Shown piece by piece: positions 9,108 to 18,860 of a DNA stretch of 64,000 bases. Under the pieces are notes generated by a model. The model made no database searches. It was not told where the DNA came from and saw only the letters and a list, made by a program, of their open reading frames with translations. Origin of the DNA: Synechococcales cyanobacterium CNB (GTDB lineage Bacteria > Planctomycetota > Phycisphaerae > Phycisphaerales > UBA1924); assembly GCA_030263455.1 (NCBI GenBank), contig SZOZ01000002.1, forward strand, positions 594,233 through 658,232, given 5' to 3'. Positions within the stretch are counted from its first letter, which is position 1; every line of letters begins with the position of its first letter. Both the position numbers and the translations under genes were made by a program.

Positions 9108-10228
9108 CACGCCGCTCCGTTCCCGCCGTGCAGCAGGCTGCGCCCGAGTTCGCCCGGCTCGAAGGCGTGCGCTCGTTCCATCTCGACCGAAAGGTCAGCC
9201 CGATCACCCGGCGCCAGCCCCTGCCGGGCGGCGACGCGCGCAACGACGGCCTCGCCCGAATCGAGGTCGCAGACCACGTCCATCACGTCGCCGAGCAGTT
9301 CGACGAGGCGGACGCGCGCGCCGAGCGTCGCGCCGGGCCTGCCCGCCCCGAGGGAGATCGCCTGGGGCCGCACGCCCAGGACGCCCTCCCGCGGCGCGCT
9401 CCGCACAAGGCGGTCCGCGTGGGTGTCGGCGCAGCGCAGGCGCGCCCCGCCGCGCGACGTGAACCACACCCCCCCCTCTCCCGCCTCGAACCGCCCGTGG
9501 AGGAAGTTCATCCCCGGCGTGCCCACGAAGCCCGCGACGAATCGGTCCGCCGGCTCGTTGTAGACTTCGAACGGCGTGCCCGCCTGCCGGATCACGCCCC
9601 CGTGCATGACGACGACGCGGTCGCCGAGCGTCATCGCCTCTTCCTGGTCGTGCGTGACGTAGACCGTGGTCGTGCGCAGGCGCAGGTGGAGTGCCTTGAG
9701 TTCGGCCCGGGTCGAGAGGCGCAGCCGTGCGTCGAGGTTCGAGAGCGGTTCGTCGAAGAGGAACGCCTTCGGCTCGCGGACGATCGCCCGACCGACGGCG
9801 ACGCGCTGGCGCTGCCCGCCCGAGAGTTGGCGCGGCCGGCGGTCCAGCAGCCCCTCGATGTCCAGCATCCGGGCCGCCTCGCGCACGCGCCGCTCGACCT
9901 CGGCCCTGGGCGTGCCGCGCAGCCGCAGTGCGAAACTCATGTTCTCGCGCACGGTCATGTGCGGGTACAGGGCGTAGTTCTGGAAGACCATCGCCACGTC
10001 GCGGTCCTTGGGGTGGACGGCGTTCACGACCCGGTCGCCGATGCGGATCGTCCCGCCGTCCGCCTCTTCCAGGCCGGCGATCATGCGGAGGGTTGTGCTC
10101 TTGCCGCAGCCGGACGGCCCGACGAGCGCGACGAACTCGCCATCGCGGACGTGGAGCGTCAGGTCGCGCACCGCCTCGACGCCTCCGTCGTAGACCTTCC
10201 GGACGCTCTCCAGCGAGACGCTCGCCAT
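9107..10228 (-). CDS. ABC transporter ATPase, UgpC/MalK (sugar or glycerophosphate importer) family
   Basis: The 373-residue length is typical of MalK-type subunits. It has Walker [12 protein letters not shown]-loop [16 protein letters not shown], signature [14 protein letters not shown], Walker [16 protein letters not shown] and H-loop [11 protein letters not shown]-terminal TOBE-like regulatory region follows GVRPQAISL. It powers import of a carbohydrate or glycerol-phosphate ester through a partner permease pair, none of which is nearby, so it may serve several importers. Start ATG 10228 ([16 protein letters not shown]) is set by homology; longer frames upstream are unsupported. The upstream side faces a palindrome and a small gene. 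Confidence 0.93.
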   Translation of the reverse strand: MASVSLESVRKVYDGGVEAVRDLTLHVRDGEFVALVGPSGCGKSTTLRMIAGLEEADGGTIRIGDRVVNAVHPKDRDVAMVFQNYALYPHMTVRENMSFALRLRGTPRAEVERRVREAARMLDIEGLLDRRPRQLSGGQRQRVAVGRAIVREPKAFLFDEPLSNLDARLRLSTRAELKALHLRLRTTTVYVTHDQEEAMTLGDRVVVMHGGVIRQAGTPFEVYNEPADRFVAGFVGTPGMNFLHGRFEAGEGGVWFTSRGGARLRCADTHADRLVRSAPREGVLGVRPQAISLGAGRPGATLGARVRLVELLGDVMDVVCDLDSGEAVVARVAARQGLAPGDRADLSVEMERAHAFEPGELGRSLLHGGNGAA

Positions 10229-10351
10229 GCCTTGGCACGCTCCGTGGGGCACGGCCCCGGTATGGAGGCTACGGGTCGCGGGCAGTCCCTGCCACCGCTG
10301 CGCTTCTCTAACCGGCACAACCCTTACGCCTTGCTGCCGGGTGTCGCCTGC

Positions 10352-10367
10352 GGCCGTCGTGACGGCC
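10352..10367. repeat. Perfect 7+2+7 palindrome
   Basis: GGCCGTC-GT-GACGGCC lies between the divergently oriented ATPase gene and a small gene. It could be a dimeric regulator site or a short hairpin. No poly-T tail follows, so it is not a standard terminator. Confidence 0.4.
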
Positions 10368-10423
10368 AAGAGCCGCACCCTCCGGGCCGATAGCACCCGT
10401 GTCCGGAGCAGGGAGGTCGGCCT

Positions 10424-10762
10424 ATGCGCGGCAGGAACGCCTTTGACGAGGTCCGCTCGATCCTCGGTCGTCTCGACGAGTCGATCACCGAGGCACGCCG
10501 TCGCCGCCTCGGCGACCCCGCCGATGCCACCACTCCCCAGCCCCCCCGAATGCCGAACACCCCCATTCCGGACCAACACCACACCCGCACCAGCAACGGG
10601 CAAACGAGCGGCCACACGCCGAGCAATGACCGCCCCATCGGTGGACAGCCGGTCGAGGAGCCGATCTCGCCCCGGCGTGCCCAGTACGGCAAGGCCAAGC
10701 CCCTCCGTCCTCTCAATGGCGAGGCTCACGACCACCACGAGCAACCACGCCGGACGGCCTGA
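10424..10762 (+). CDS. Small hypothetical protein
   Basis: A 112-residue product with no family that I recognise. The first 30 residues ([20 protein letters not shown]) look like an amphipathic helix. The rest is Pro/His/Arg-rich and probably disordered. A GGGAGG ribosome site at 10411-10416, 7 bp before the ATG, is the main reason to believe it. It ends 60 bp before tRNA-Gln on the same strand. Confidence 0.45.
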   Translation: MRGRNAFDEVRSILGRLDESITEARRRRLGDPADATTPQPPRMPNTPIPDQHHTRTSNGQTSGHTPSNDRPIGGQPVEEPISPRRAQYGKAKPLRPLNGEAHDHHEQPRRTA

Positions 10763-10822
10763 CCCGCCCCGCTTGCCCACCCAGACCCAAGGGGTACGAT
10801 TGCCCCGGCGTCCGACGCCGAT

Positions 10823-10893
10823 TGGGGATTGGTGTAACGGTAGCACGACTGACTCTGGATCAGTTAGTGGAGGTTCGAATCCTCCATCCCCAG
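10823..10893 (+). tRNA. tRNA-Gln (anticodon CTG)
   Basis: Full cloverleaf of 71 bases. The acceptor TGGGGAT pairs with ATCCCCA and the discriminator is G. The D arm region is GGTGTAACGGTAGC. Anticodon stem ACTGA/TCAGT encloses loop CTCTGGA with anticodon CTG at 10855-10857. The T arm is GGAGGTTCGAATCCTCC. CCA is not encoded. Confidence 0.97.
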
Positions 10894-11148
10894 TTACTCC
10901 CTCGTTTGCGGGTCTGCGTTGCACGGCGCGTCCTGGGGATGCACCGATCCGACCGCGGGACCAGCCTCGTCAAGTCCGCAAACCATTGCCGCGCAACGGC
11001 CTGAACGCTGATCGACCCACTCTGGTTCGCGGCGATCGACGGAAAGCCAGAGGTTTTGCTTGGCCAGGCCACCCGGGAGGGTTACCTTGGTCCCGGACGA
11101 GAGCGAGTCCGTCTGTTGAGAAGGCGGGCCTCCGGGAGGAGACAATCC

Positions 11149-11883
11149 ATGAGACAGCGGGTCATTGCGTGCGCTACCGCGGCGGTTGCGTCCATCGGGT
11201 CCGTCGCCACGGCAACGCCCATCGAGGTCGAGGCCTTCATCGCCAGCGGGCTGTATTCCACCGGTGACCACTCGCCCGGCCACCTCAACTACTACATCGG
11301 TCATGCACCGATCTCCTCGCCCCCCGAGCGACGCAACTACTTCGTCTTCGATCTCGGCTCGGTCGGCGCGCCGATCGTGAGCGCGAAACTCAAACTCTAC
11401 ATGCCCGGCGACGAACTGAAGAGCGAGCCGTGCGGCTATTCGAGCGTTGATCCCACCGAGATGTACAAACTCTCCGGCAGCCCGTTCCCGTGGACCATGT
11501 TTGTGGCCGCGTTCGAGACGCCGGACGCGCCCAAGGACGGCATCAAGGCCATGTTCGGCACACTGGGCGAGGGCGTCCCGTACGGCTTCGCCATGCTGTC
11601 GGGCGAAGACTGCGGCAAAGACGTCGTCATCGACCTCACCGCCGAAGGTGTCGCCGCTCTCAACGCCGCCTTCAGCGACCCGCACGGGCCGAAGATCGTC
11701 CTCGGCGGACGCCTGACGGACATCACGCCCGGCGAGCCGGACATCTTCGAACTCGCGTTCGCCTACTCCGACATCCCGCCCATGCCCTACCCGCGGCTCG
11801 AACTCACGCTCGTTCCCGCGCCGGGCACGGTCGGCGTGCTGCTCGGCGCGTGCATGGTGGGATCGGCGCGTCGCCGCCGGTAG
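11149..11883 (+). CDS. Secreted protein with PEP-CTERM-like C-terminal anchor
   Basis: The 244-residue protein starts at ATG 11149, 8 bp after a GGGAGGA ribosome site. It has a signal peptide (MRQRVIACATAAVASIGSV, cleavage near ATA). The C-terminus is VPAPGTVGVLLGACMVGSARRRR-like: a PAPG motif, a hydrophobic helix and a run of arginines, the three-part layout of PEP-CTERM sorting signals read by exosortase. The middle, with NYFVFDLGSVGAPI and ELAFAYSDIPPMPYPRLELT, looks like a beta-rich surface domain of unknown ligand. A tRNA lies upstream and a kinase gene converges from the right. Confidence 0.7.
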   Translation: MRQRVIACATAAVASIGSVATATPIEVEAFIASGLYSTGDHSPGHLNYYIGHAPISSPPERRNYFVFDLGSVGAPIVSAKLKLYMPGDELKSEPCGYSSVDPTEMYKLSGSPFPWTMFVAAFETPDAPKDGIKAMFGTLGEGVPYGFAMLSGEDCGKDVVIDLTAEGVAALNAAFSDPHGPKIVLGGRLTDITPGEPDIFELAFAYSDIPPMPYPRLELTLVPAPGTVGVLLGACMVGSARRRR

Positions 11884-11922
11884 CGCGGCGCACGGGCGCG
11901 GGCGCGACGCCGGTGCGCCGTG

Positions 11923-14226
11923 TCATGGGAGTTTCGCCGACCACTCGGCCGCCTGCTCCGGACGTTCCCACGCCCCGTAGAGCGATACCAGCAGGCGCAC
12001 CGTGTCCAGCGTGCGGGCGTGCGCGGGCCCGAGGGTCTGCTCCAGCGTCGCGTGGCCGGCCAGCAGGGCGGCCTCCGCTTCGTCGTAGCGACCGAGGGCA
12101 GTGAGCGAGCGCCCGTGCAGCGCACTGAACCAGGCCCGGCTCAACGGTGGAAGCGTCGCAGTGCCGTCGGCGAGGATGGCGGCGTACTCTCGCTCGGCAT
12201 CGGCAGCGCGGCCCGCCGCTTCCATGAGCGAGGCGACTTGGGCCCGGGTCGCCAGCGTGTCCGGGTGCGACGCACCGAGGGAGACGAGCATCGACGCCGC
12301 GGCGGAGGCGAACTCTCGCTCGGCTTCGTCGGCACGATCCAGACGCCGCAGCAGCGAGCCGAGACGAACACGGGCGCGGGCCGTGTCGGGGTGGTCCGGT
12401 CCGGACACCCTCGCGAGCGCGTCGAGCGCGCCGCGCAGCATCGGCTCGGCCTCCACGGCGCGGCCGGTGGCTTCGAGCAGCGTCGCGTAGGTCGCGCGCA
12501 CGATGGCCGAGAGACCCGCGGGGGGGGCGGCCGCCGAGTCCAGCGCAGCGATGGTCTCGCGCCACAGCCGCTCGGCGTCCTCGACGCGACCATCCTCGAA
12601 GTACAGCTTGGCCAGGTTGTGGGCGGTCGTGAGCGTCTCTTCGTGCGCAGGCCCCCGCGCCGCTCGAAGACGGCCCAGCGCCTCGTCGAAGAGCGTGGCG
12701 GCACGCTCCGTCTCGTCCAGCGCATACAGCGCGACCGGCAGGTTCGCCAACGCGAAGAGGTGATCGTCGTCGTCATCGGGCAGCGTGCGCCGAGCGAGCG
12801 CGAGCGCGGCCTCGAACTGCGCCTCAGCCGCCTCGACGTGCCCGAGCCCGTAGAACGTGCGCCCGAGGATGTTCCGCAGCGCGACCTCGACCCGCGGCTG
12901 GCCGGCCAGGTCCGCGCCGATCGTCGCGGCCGCGTGATCGAGCACCTCGGCGACGGTGATCTCGCGGTTCTCGCCTCGAGTCGGATCGGCGGCGGCGAGC
13001 CACCCTTCGAGCGCATCGACCACCTGACGCCGGGTCTCGGACTGCGCCTTCGCCTCCTTGAGCTGATCGTCGGCCATCCGTTCGGCGGCACGCGCCCGCT
13101 GGTAGAGCGCGGTCATGCCGATCGAGAAGCCCACGAGCAGCACGAGCAGCAGCGCGCCGAAGGCCACAGGCCCGCGGTGCCGACGCGCCATCTTCGAGAG
13201 CACGTACCACCCGCTGTCGCGCTTGGCCTCGATCGGCTCGCCGCGCAGGTAACGCTCGATGTCTCGGGCGAGTTCACCGGCGTTCTGGTAGCGGCGCTCG
13301 CGCTGCTTGCTCAGGCACTTGAGGACGATCGTCTCGACCTCGTCGTTGATCTGCCGGCGGATCGTGCTGGGGCGGGCCGGCTCGGCACGCAGGATGTTGT
13401 CCAGCACGTCGCGCATCGCCCCGATCACTTGGTAGGGGAACCGGCCCGTCAACGCCTGATAGAGCACGACGCCGAGCGAGTAGACGTCCGTGCGCACGTC
13501 GATCATCGACGGCACGCCCTGCGCCTGCTCCGGGCTGGCCCAGGGCAGCGAGCCGATGAACTGACCCGTCATCGTCATCAGGCGCGGCTGGGCCTCGTCG
13601 CTCATGTCGCCCGTCGCCACTTTCGCCAGGCCGAAGTCCACGACGTGCGGCTCGCCCTTCGCGTCCACGCGCACGTTCGCCGGCTTGAGATCGCGGTGGA
13701 TCACCCCCTTGAGGTGCGCGGCGTTCACCGCGTCGCAGATCTTCACGAACATGGCCAGCACTTCGGAAACGCTCGGGTCGTGCTGCGAGAGGTAGACGTC
13801 CAGCGTCTGGCCCGAGACGTAGTCCATCACGTAGTAGAACCGGCCCTCCGCCAGGCCCGAGTCGTGCACCGCCACGATGTTCGGATGGTCGAGCTGCGCC
13901 AGAATCTCCACCTCGCGCTCGAAGCGCGTGCGCTCGCGCGGCCCGGCGAGCGCGCCCTCCAGCAGCACCTTGATCGCCACCTTCCGCTTCGTCCCCTTGT
14001 GAATGGCCTGGTAGACGACGCCCTGTCCGCCGCGGTGAATCTCGCGGACCACGATGTAGCCGGGGAAGAAATCCGGCGGGGGCAGGTCGGGGTCGGGGGG
14101 GAGGCCGTCCGAGCGGGCCTCGGCGGCGGCCCGGGCCGCGGCGATGAGAGCGTCGTCCGAGCCTGAACCGCCCGAGGGGGACGGCGCGGCGTCGTTCGGC
14201 CCTGGTTCGTTGGGGCGGTCAGGCAC
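11923..14226 (-). CDS. Transmembrane Ser/Thr protein kinase with C-terminal TPR repeats
   Basis: The 767-residue protein starts at GTG 14226, 7 bp after GGAGG. The Hanks-type kinase domain spans about 55-330: Gly loop HRGGQGVVYQA near 65, VAIK Lys86, HRDLKPANV with catalytic Asp179, DFG Asp197 and an ASPEQ activation segment. A single membrane helix (VAFGALLLVLLVGFSIG) lies near 352-372. Outside it, about 400 residues form tandem TPR units (ALALARRTLPDDDD, YATLLEATGRAVEAEPML, LRRLDRADEAEREFA and others). This layout is common in planctomycetes and implies sensing or protein binding outside the membrane and phosphorylation inside. A sigma factor lies 611 bp upstream; such pairing is frequent in this phylum, but a direct link is inference. 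Confidence 0.92.
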   Translation of the reverse strand: MPDRPNEPGPNDAAPSPSGGSGSDDALIAAARAAAEARSDGLPPDPDLPPPDFFPGYIVVREIHRGGQGVVYQAIHKGTKRKVAIKVLLEGALAGPRERTRFEREVEILAQLDHPNIVAVHDSGLAEGRFYYVMDYVSGQTLDVYLSQHDPSVSEVLAMFVKICDAVNAAHLKGVIHRDLKPANVRVDAKGEPHVVDFGLAKVATGDMSDEAQPRLMTMTGQFIGSLPWASPEQAQGVPSMIDVRTDVYSLGVVLYQALTGRFPYQVIGAMRDVLDNILRAEPARPSTIRRQINDEVETIVLKCLSKQRERRYQNAGELARDIERYLRGEPIEAKRDSGWYVLSKMARRHRGPVAFGALLLVLLVGFSIGMTALYQRARAAERMADDQLKEAKAQSETRRQVVDALEGWLAAADPTRGENREITVAEVLDHAAATIGADLAGQPRVEVALRNILGRTFYGLGHVEAAEAQFEAALALARRTLPDDDDDHLFALANLPVALYALDETERAATLFDEALGRLRAARGPAHEETLTTAHNLAKLYFEDGRVEDAERLWRETIAALDSAAAPPAGLSAIVRATYATLLEATGRAVEAEPMLRGALDALARVSGPDHPDTARARVRLGSLLRRLDRADEAEREFASAAASMLVSLGASHPDTLATRAQVASLMEAAGRAADAEREYAAILADGTATLPPLSRAWFSALHGRSLTALGRYDEAEAALLAGHATLEQTLGPAHARTLDTVRLLVSLYGAWERPEQAAEWSAKLP

Positions 14227-14344
14227 GGCACAGCCTCCGGGCCGCGGCAACGGGCGGCCGGGTGGAGAGCGACGCCGCGGGGCGAGGCTCACGCCAATCT
14301 ACCACTTCCCAGGCGGTTCAGACGGGGCGTCTGCCGGAGCATGA

Positions 14345-14809
14345 TCAGCTGTTAGCAAAGTGGATGCCGTGCTCGGCCGCGATGGCGACCAGACGTGCCG
14401 TGTCGGGCGGGCCGGGGCGGGCGAACACCTCCGCGCAGCGGGAGAAGAAGGTCTCGAAGCCGGCAGGAGAGGTATGGACGAGCATCCTGAGCGGCCCGTC
14501 GCCGCGGTTGCGGTAGGCGTGCACGACGCCGCGCGGGGTGAAGACGACGGAGCCGACCGGCGCCTCGACCCACGTGCCGCCCTTGAGGAACTCGACGCGC
14601 CCTTCGAGGACAAGGAACCACTCGTCCTCGTTGGCGTGGAAGTGGGGGGGCGGCCCACCGCCGGGCGGGGTGACAACGGTGAAGAGCGCGTAGCGCCCGT
14701 CCGTCTCGGCCGCGCCGAGGTAGATGGTGACTTCGTCACCGAAGGCGCGAATGACGCGGCCCGCGGCGGGGGGCACGATGCGAGTCCCCTTGACGGATTC
14801 AGTGGGCAT
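14345..14809 (-). CDS. Cupin-domain protein
   Basis: A 154-residue single cupin. Motif 1 is seen as PPPHFHANEDEWFLVLEG, with two His and a Glu for metal binding, and motif 2 as PRGVVHAYRN. The C-terminal helix (FETFFSRCAEVF) is typical of small stand-alone cupins. The family includes isomerases, dioxygenases and sugar-binding regulators, so the reaction cannot be named. It has no signal peptide. It lies between the kinase and sigma factor genes on the same strand, 27 bp after the latter. Confidence 0.85.
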   Translation of the reverse strand: MPTESVKGTRIVPPAAGRVIRAFGDEVTIYLGAAETDGRYALFTVVTPPGGGPPPHFHANEDEWFLVLEGRVEFLKGGTWVEAPVGSVVFTPRGVVHAYRNRGDGPLRMLVHTSPAGFETFFSRCAEVFARPGPPDTARLVAIAAEHGIHFANS

Positions 14810-14836
14810 GGACGACTGTACGCACGATCGTGGGCG

Positions 14837-15457
14837 TCAGGACACGCTGAAGAACCGCGACTCGGTACCCATGGTCTCGCGCAGCCAGTCGTGAGCGCGG
14901 GCACGGAGCATGTAGACCGCGCCCTCGGTTCGGCCGAGTTCGCGCGCGACCTCCGCGATCGGTCGGCATTCGAGGTCGTACAGCCGCACGACCTTCGCGT
15001 AGTCCGTCGGGAGTTTCGCGAGCGTGCGGTCGAGGATTTCGACGGCCTCGCGCCGCGCGGCCTGACGGCTCGGCGTCGTCGTGGTCATGCCGAGCACCTC
15101 GACGAGGCCGACGTAGGAATCCTCGTTCACCGGCCCCTGGACACGGCGCTTGGGATCGGGGCGTTTGGCGCGTTCGAGGCCTCGCACGGCGTCGCGGACG
15201 TTGTTCTCGGCGATGCGCGTCATCCACGCGAGAAACGCGCCCTCGCCCTCCGGCGTGAAGCAGGCGATGCGCGTGAAGGCCTCCATGTAGGTAACCTGGA
15301 GGACGTCGTCGGCCTCGATCGCACCCTGCCACTGCCTGCCGATGCGGCTCTCGACGCGGCGGCGGAGTTCCGGGCCGTTGCGGCGCAGGAGTTCGGTGAG
15401 CGCGTCGGCGTCGCCCGCGCACGCGCGCTGCACGAGGGTCGGGTCCGCATCGGGCAT
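14837..15457 (-). CDS. ECF-like RNA polymerase sigma factor
   Basis: The 206-residue protein has a sigma-2 region (EADDVLQVTYMEAFTRI then FLAWMTRIAENNVRDAVR) and a sigma-4 helix-turn-helix (YAKVVRLYDLECRPIAEVARELGRTEGAVYML). The spacer of about 35 residues between them includes a TTTTPSRQAARR segment, as in many planctomycete ECF-like factors. No anti-sigma factor is adjacent. The nearby transmembrane kinase could be the signal input, which fits the known ECF/Ser-Thr-kinase partnership in planctomycetes but is not shown here. The gene begins 15 bp after the stop of the dockerin-tagged gene. Confidence 0.9.
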   Translation of the reverse strand: MPDADPTLVQRACAGDADALTELLRRNGPELRRRVESRIGRQWQGAIEADDVLQVTYMEAFTRIACFTPEGEGAFLAWMTRIAENNVRDAVRGLERAKRPDPKRRVQGPVNEDSYVGLVEVLGMTTTTPSRQAARREAVEILDRTLAKLPTDYAKVVRLYDLECRPIAEVARELGRTEGAVYMLRARAHDWLRETMGTESRFFSVS

Positions 15458-15472
15458 GGTGGGCCGCCGTTC

Positions 15473-16642
15473 TCAGCCGCAGCCGGCCGTGTAGGCGTTC
15501 AGGAAGGCCAGCACGTCGAGCGTGTTGAGGATGGTATCGCCGTTGAAGTCGGCCGAGGGGTCGTTGGCGGCGTAGGCGTTGAGGAAGGCCAGCACGTCGA
15601 GCGTGTTTACGACCGTGTCGCCGTTGAAGTCCGCGGGGCAGAGCGGGGGCACGAGCGAGCGGATGGTCTCCTCGGCCGAGTCGCCCTCGAGGGCCATCGC
15701 GTTGAGCGAGTCCATGTTGTCGGTATGCAGGAGGCCGAGGTCGCCGTGCTGGGCGAAGAGGGCGACGACGCCGGGCACGTTGCACACCAGCACGTCCGCC
15801 GCGGAGAACCCGAAGAGCAGGAGCGTGGGCGAGCCGGGGGCGAGGGTGAAGTAGACCTCGTCGCCGGGAGTGAACCGGGCGTCGCGGTCCTCGTCGAAGA
15901 CGATCAGGCCGTCGATGTCGTCGGCGAACTGGAGGCCGAGCTGGATGAACTGGGCGTAGAGGTTCTCGGTGCCGGGGATGTTCACGTCGAAATCGACGTA
16001 GACGTCCGCCGCGCTCCCGGTACCCGGCAGGAACATGAGCGACGGGCTGCCCTGTGCGAGCGTGAAGTACGTCGGAGCGCCGGGGATCGGGATGCCCGTC
16101 ATCGCGGCGTTCACGTCGTCGAGGTCGCCTGGGGGGAGGTGGTCGGTGGGCGAGGCGACCGGCAGCAGGCCGAAGACGGTCGGATAGACCGGCGACTGGT
16201 TGGTGCGCAGGACGTTGTTGAACAGCCCCATGCTCGTCGGGGGGGGGAGCATCCCGACGCCCTGCTCGAAGGCCTCGGTCGAGAGGAAGACGTCGCCGGC
16301 GGCCTGGTTCTTGTTCGCCTGGTCGAAGACGTTGAACGATGGGATGCGCAGCCGCGACACGCCCACCGAGAGCGGATCGACCGAGAAGCAGATGATGAAC
16401 TTCTTGGCGGCCCGGAGGTCCGCGGCGTTCATGGAGACGCCGTTGAGGTCGTCGCCGGGTCGGCCCATCCCCATGCCCGGGCCGCCGCCCACGGGCACGG
16501 GGAAGCCGCCGAAGGACTCGAAGAGGAGGTCCGAGGGGAGTGCGGAGGGACCGTCGCGTCCGACGCTGAAGACCGGCTGCGCGGCCGCCGCGCCACCAAG
16601 CCCGGCCACGACGAGCACAACTCCGGCCCAGCGCGCACACAT
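15473..16642 (-). CDS. Secreted protein with two dockerin-like C-terminal repeats
   Basis: The 389-residue product starts at ATG 16642 with a signal peptide (MCARWAGVVLVVAGLGGAAA, cleavage after AQ). It carries two internal repeats of a FTLA-GSP-LLFL type block (TYFTLAQGSPSLMFLPGTGSAADV and VYFTLAPGSPTLLLFGFSAADV). The C-terminus holds two calcium-loop repeats, DFNGDTVVNTLDVLAFLNAY and DFNGDTILNTLDVLAFLNAY. Such tags in planctomycetes are probably surface or sorting modules, not cellulosome dockerins. Function of the main domain is unknown. Confidence 0.8.
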   Translation of the reverse strand: MCARWAGVVLVVAGLGGAAAAQPVFSVGRDGPSALPSDLLFESFGGFPVPVGGGPGMGMGRPGDDLNGVSMNAADLRAAKKFIICFSVDPLSVGVSRLRIPSFNVFDQANKNQAAGDVFLSTEAFEQGVGMLPPPTSMGLFNNVLRTNQSPVYPTVFGLLPVASPTDHLPPGDLDDVNAAMTGIPIPGAPTYFTLAQGSPSLMFLPGTGSAADVYVDFDVNIPGTENLYAQFIQLGLQFADDIDGLIVFDEDRDARFTPGDEVYFTLAPGSPTLLLFGFSAADVLVCNVPGVVALFAQHGDLGLLHTDNMDSLNAMALEGDSAEETIRSLVPPLCPADFNGDTVVNTLDVLAFLNAYAANDPSADFNGDTILNTLDVLAFLNAYTAGCG

Positions 16643-16805
16643 AGCCGTCTCCGATCGGGGGTTTCCTCGGCACAGCATCGCAGAAACCCGCGGCTGAATC
16701 AAGGGCGATCTTTTTTCGCCGTCGGTCACGCGAATACCGCGATTCGCGCCGAAACGGGTCGGCGGGCAGCGTCGCCGATTCCCCCACACCGCCCAACTTC
16801 CCCCC

Positions 16806-18791
16806 TCACCCGTCAGCCCGTGCTGCCCCGATCTCCCCCGCGTCCGCCACAGGGGGGGAAACGGGGGCATGCTCCAGCTGGCGTGCGAGGAACCCGGCGT
16901 ACCGCCCGCCGAGCGCGAGCAGCGTGTCGTGCGTGCCCTCCTCGACGATTCGCCCGCCGTCGATCACGACGATTCGATCGGCGTCACGCACGGTGCTGAG
17001 GCGGTGGGCGATGACGAACGTCGTGCGGCCGCGCATGAGCGTGGCAAGGCTCTCGCGGATGAGGGCCTCGCTCTCCGCGTCGAGGTTGCTCGTCGCCTCG
17101 TCGAGGATGAGCACGACGGGATCGGCGAGGACGGCGCGGGCGATGGCGATGCGCTGCTTCTGCCCGCCGCTGAGGCGCACGCCGCGCTCGCCGATGACGG
17201 TGTCGTATCCGCGTTCGAGCCGCTCGACGAACTCGTGGGCGTGGGCGAGGCGGGTGGCCTCGACGATCTGCCCGCGCGTCGTGCCGCGCCGCGCGTACGC
17301 GATGTTCTCCGCCACCGTGCCGTCGAAGAGGAAGACGTCCTGCTCGACGATGCCGAGCAGCCGCCGGTAGCTCGCCGGCTCGATGGTGCGCAGGTCGATG
17401 CCGTCCAGCAGCACGCGCCCGCGCTGCGGGTCGTAGAAGCGAGCGATGAGGTTGCAGAGCGTGGTCTTGCCCGCGCCGCTCGGACCGACGAGCGCGACAA
17501 CGCTGCCGGGCGGCACGTCCAGCGACACGTCCTCCAGCACCCAGCGTTCCTCCACCCTCTCACCCTTCGCACCCGCCCCGCGCGGGTAGGCGAACCAGAC
17601 GTGCTCCACCGTGATCCGCCCGGCAACGGACGAGCGATCGACCGTTCGCTCGGACCGCTCGTCGGCGAACTCGGGCTTCTCGGCCAGGAGGTCGAGCACA
17701 CGGTCGAGGGCGGCCAGCTGCGTCTGGACGCTGGTTGCGCTCGTCGTGAGCATGGCGATCGGCCCGAGCAGCATGGTCACGTAGGCCACGAACATCACGA
17801 GGTCGCCGGTGCGCAGGCGCTCGCCGAGCACGGCGTAGCCCCCGTAGAGCACGACGCACGCCGTGGCGACCGGGATCAGGAAGTCCCACGCCGCCTCGAT
17901 GCCGCGCGACCACCACCACGCGAGGATTTCCTGGCGGGCGGCGAAGTGGTTGCGGCGCGTGAAGCGCAGGGCCTCGCCCGTCTCGCGCGAGAACGCCCGC
18001 ACCACGCGCATGCCCGCGAAGGCCTCGGTCGCGTGGGCGTCGGTCGTCTGCTTCACGGCCTTGATGTCTCGCTGCACGGGCCGGATGCGCGCGATCCACG
18101 CGCGGTGCGTCACCCACACGATCGGCAGCACCAGCAGCCCGCCCGCCAGCATCCGCCAGTCCACGACCGCGAGGATGATGAGCGTGCCGGTCAGCTGCAC
18201 GATCGCGCCCCACGGGTTGTAGAAGAGGTTGAAGGTGAGGTCGGAGACGGTGCCCGCGTCCTCGCGCAGCAGCGCGGTCACCCCGCCGGACTTGAGCCGC
18301 TGCACACGGTGGAGCGGCAGCCGCGAGGCGTGCTCGAAGACGCGCCGGCGTACCGCGGCGTGCATGATGCGAGTCGCTTTCGTCAGTTTCCACCTGCCCC
18401 ACAGGCCGACGATCGTTGCGGTGAAGGGCAGCAGCGCCAGGCCGACCGCCACGCACCAGAGCAGCGCGACGCGGTCGTGCGGGAGCGGCATCCACGCCGG
18501 CAGCGGGTCCGTCCCCAGCACGCTGTCGAAGAGCGCCTTGAGCAGCACGGGCGGCAGCAGCGCGATGAGCGTGCCGAGCGTGCGCGTGGCGAGCGCGAAA
18601 GTGAAGATCGGTCGGGCCGCGTCCGCCAGCCGCCAGAACGCCGCCAGCAGCGACCAGAACGACCGCGAGCGCGCCCGCCCCTGCTTCGGCCCGTCCTCCG
18701 CGCCGATGACGCGATCGCCCTCGTCCGCCTTCTTGCGCTTGCGACGATATTCCTCGAACCACGCGCGGCTGCTTCGCCCGGTGCCGATCAT
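16806..18791 (-). CDS. ABC exporter, fused permease and ATPase (MsbA/multidrug type)
   Basis: The 661-residue half-transporter has about six membrane helices in the first 400 residues (IFTFALATRTLGTLIALLPPV, VALLWCVAVGLALLPF, LTGTLIILAVVDWRMLAGGLL and others). The nucleotide-binding domain has Walker A GPSGAGKTT, Q-loop GIVEQDVFLFDGT, signature LSGGQKQRIAIARA, Walker B VLILDEATSNLD and switch His in VIAHRLSTV. It would dimerise to export a lipid, drug or peptide. A basic, Lys/Arg-rich tail of about 45 residues precedes the first helix, which is longer than usual for the family. It is divergent from the symporter gene. Confidence 0.93.
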   Translation of the reverse strand: MIGTGRSSRAWFEEYRRKRKKADEGDRVIGAEDGPKQGRARSRSFWSLLAAFWRLADAARPIFTFALATRTLGTLIALLPPVLLKALFDSVLGTDPLPAWMPLPHDRVALLWCVAVGLALLPFTATIVGLWGRWKLTKATRIMHAAVRRRVFEHASRLPLHRVQRLKSGGVTALLREDAGTVSDLTFNLFYNPWGAIVQLTGTLIILAVVDWRMLAGGLLVLPIVWVTHRAWIARIRPVQRDIKAVKQTTDAHATEAFAGMRVVRAFSRETGEALRFTRRNHFAARQEILAWWWSRGIEAAWDFLIPVATACVVLYGGYAVLGERLRTGDLVMFVAYVTMLLGPIAMLTTSATSVQTQLAALDRVLDLLAEKPEFADERSERTVDRSSVAGRITVEHVWFAYPRGAGAKGERVEERWVLEDVSLDVPPGSVVALVGPSGAGKTTLCNLIARFYDPQRGRVLLDGIDLRTIEPASYRRLLGIVEQDVFLFDGTVAENIAYARRGTTRGQIVEATRLAHAHEFVERLERGYDTVIGERGVRLSGGQKQRIAIARAVLADPVVLILDEATSNLDAESEALIRESLATLMRGRTTFVIAHRLSTVRDADRIVVIDGGRIVEEGTHDTLLALGGRYAGFLARQLEHAPVSPPVADAGEIGAARADG

Positions 18792-18830
18792 CGAACGATC
18801 CTAGCGGTGACATCCCCCGGCGAAGTTCCC

Positions 18831-18860
18831 TCGCCAACCAACGAGTCTCGACCGTGCAAC
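18831..18860 (+). repeat. Degenerate interspersed element, copy C
   Basis: The core reads CCAACGAGTCTCGACCGT, matching copy B in 15 of 18 positions, in the opposite orientation within the window. It lies in the divergent gap between the ABC exporter and the symporter. Confidence 0.45.

Noticed and set aside
10352..10367. Palindrome as a terminator for the gene to its right or left
   Set aside because: No T run on either strand and no gene ends there; it is kept only as a repeat.
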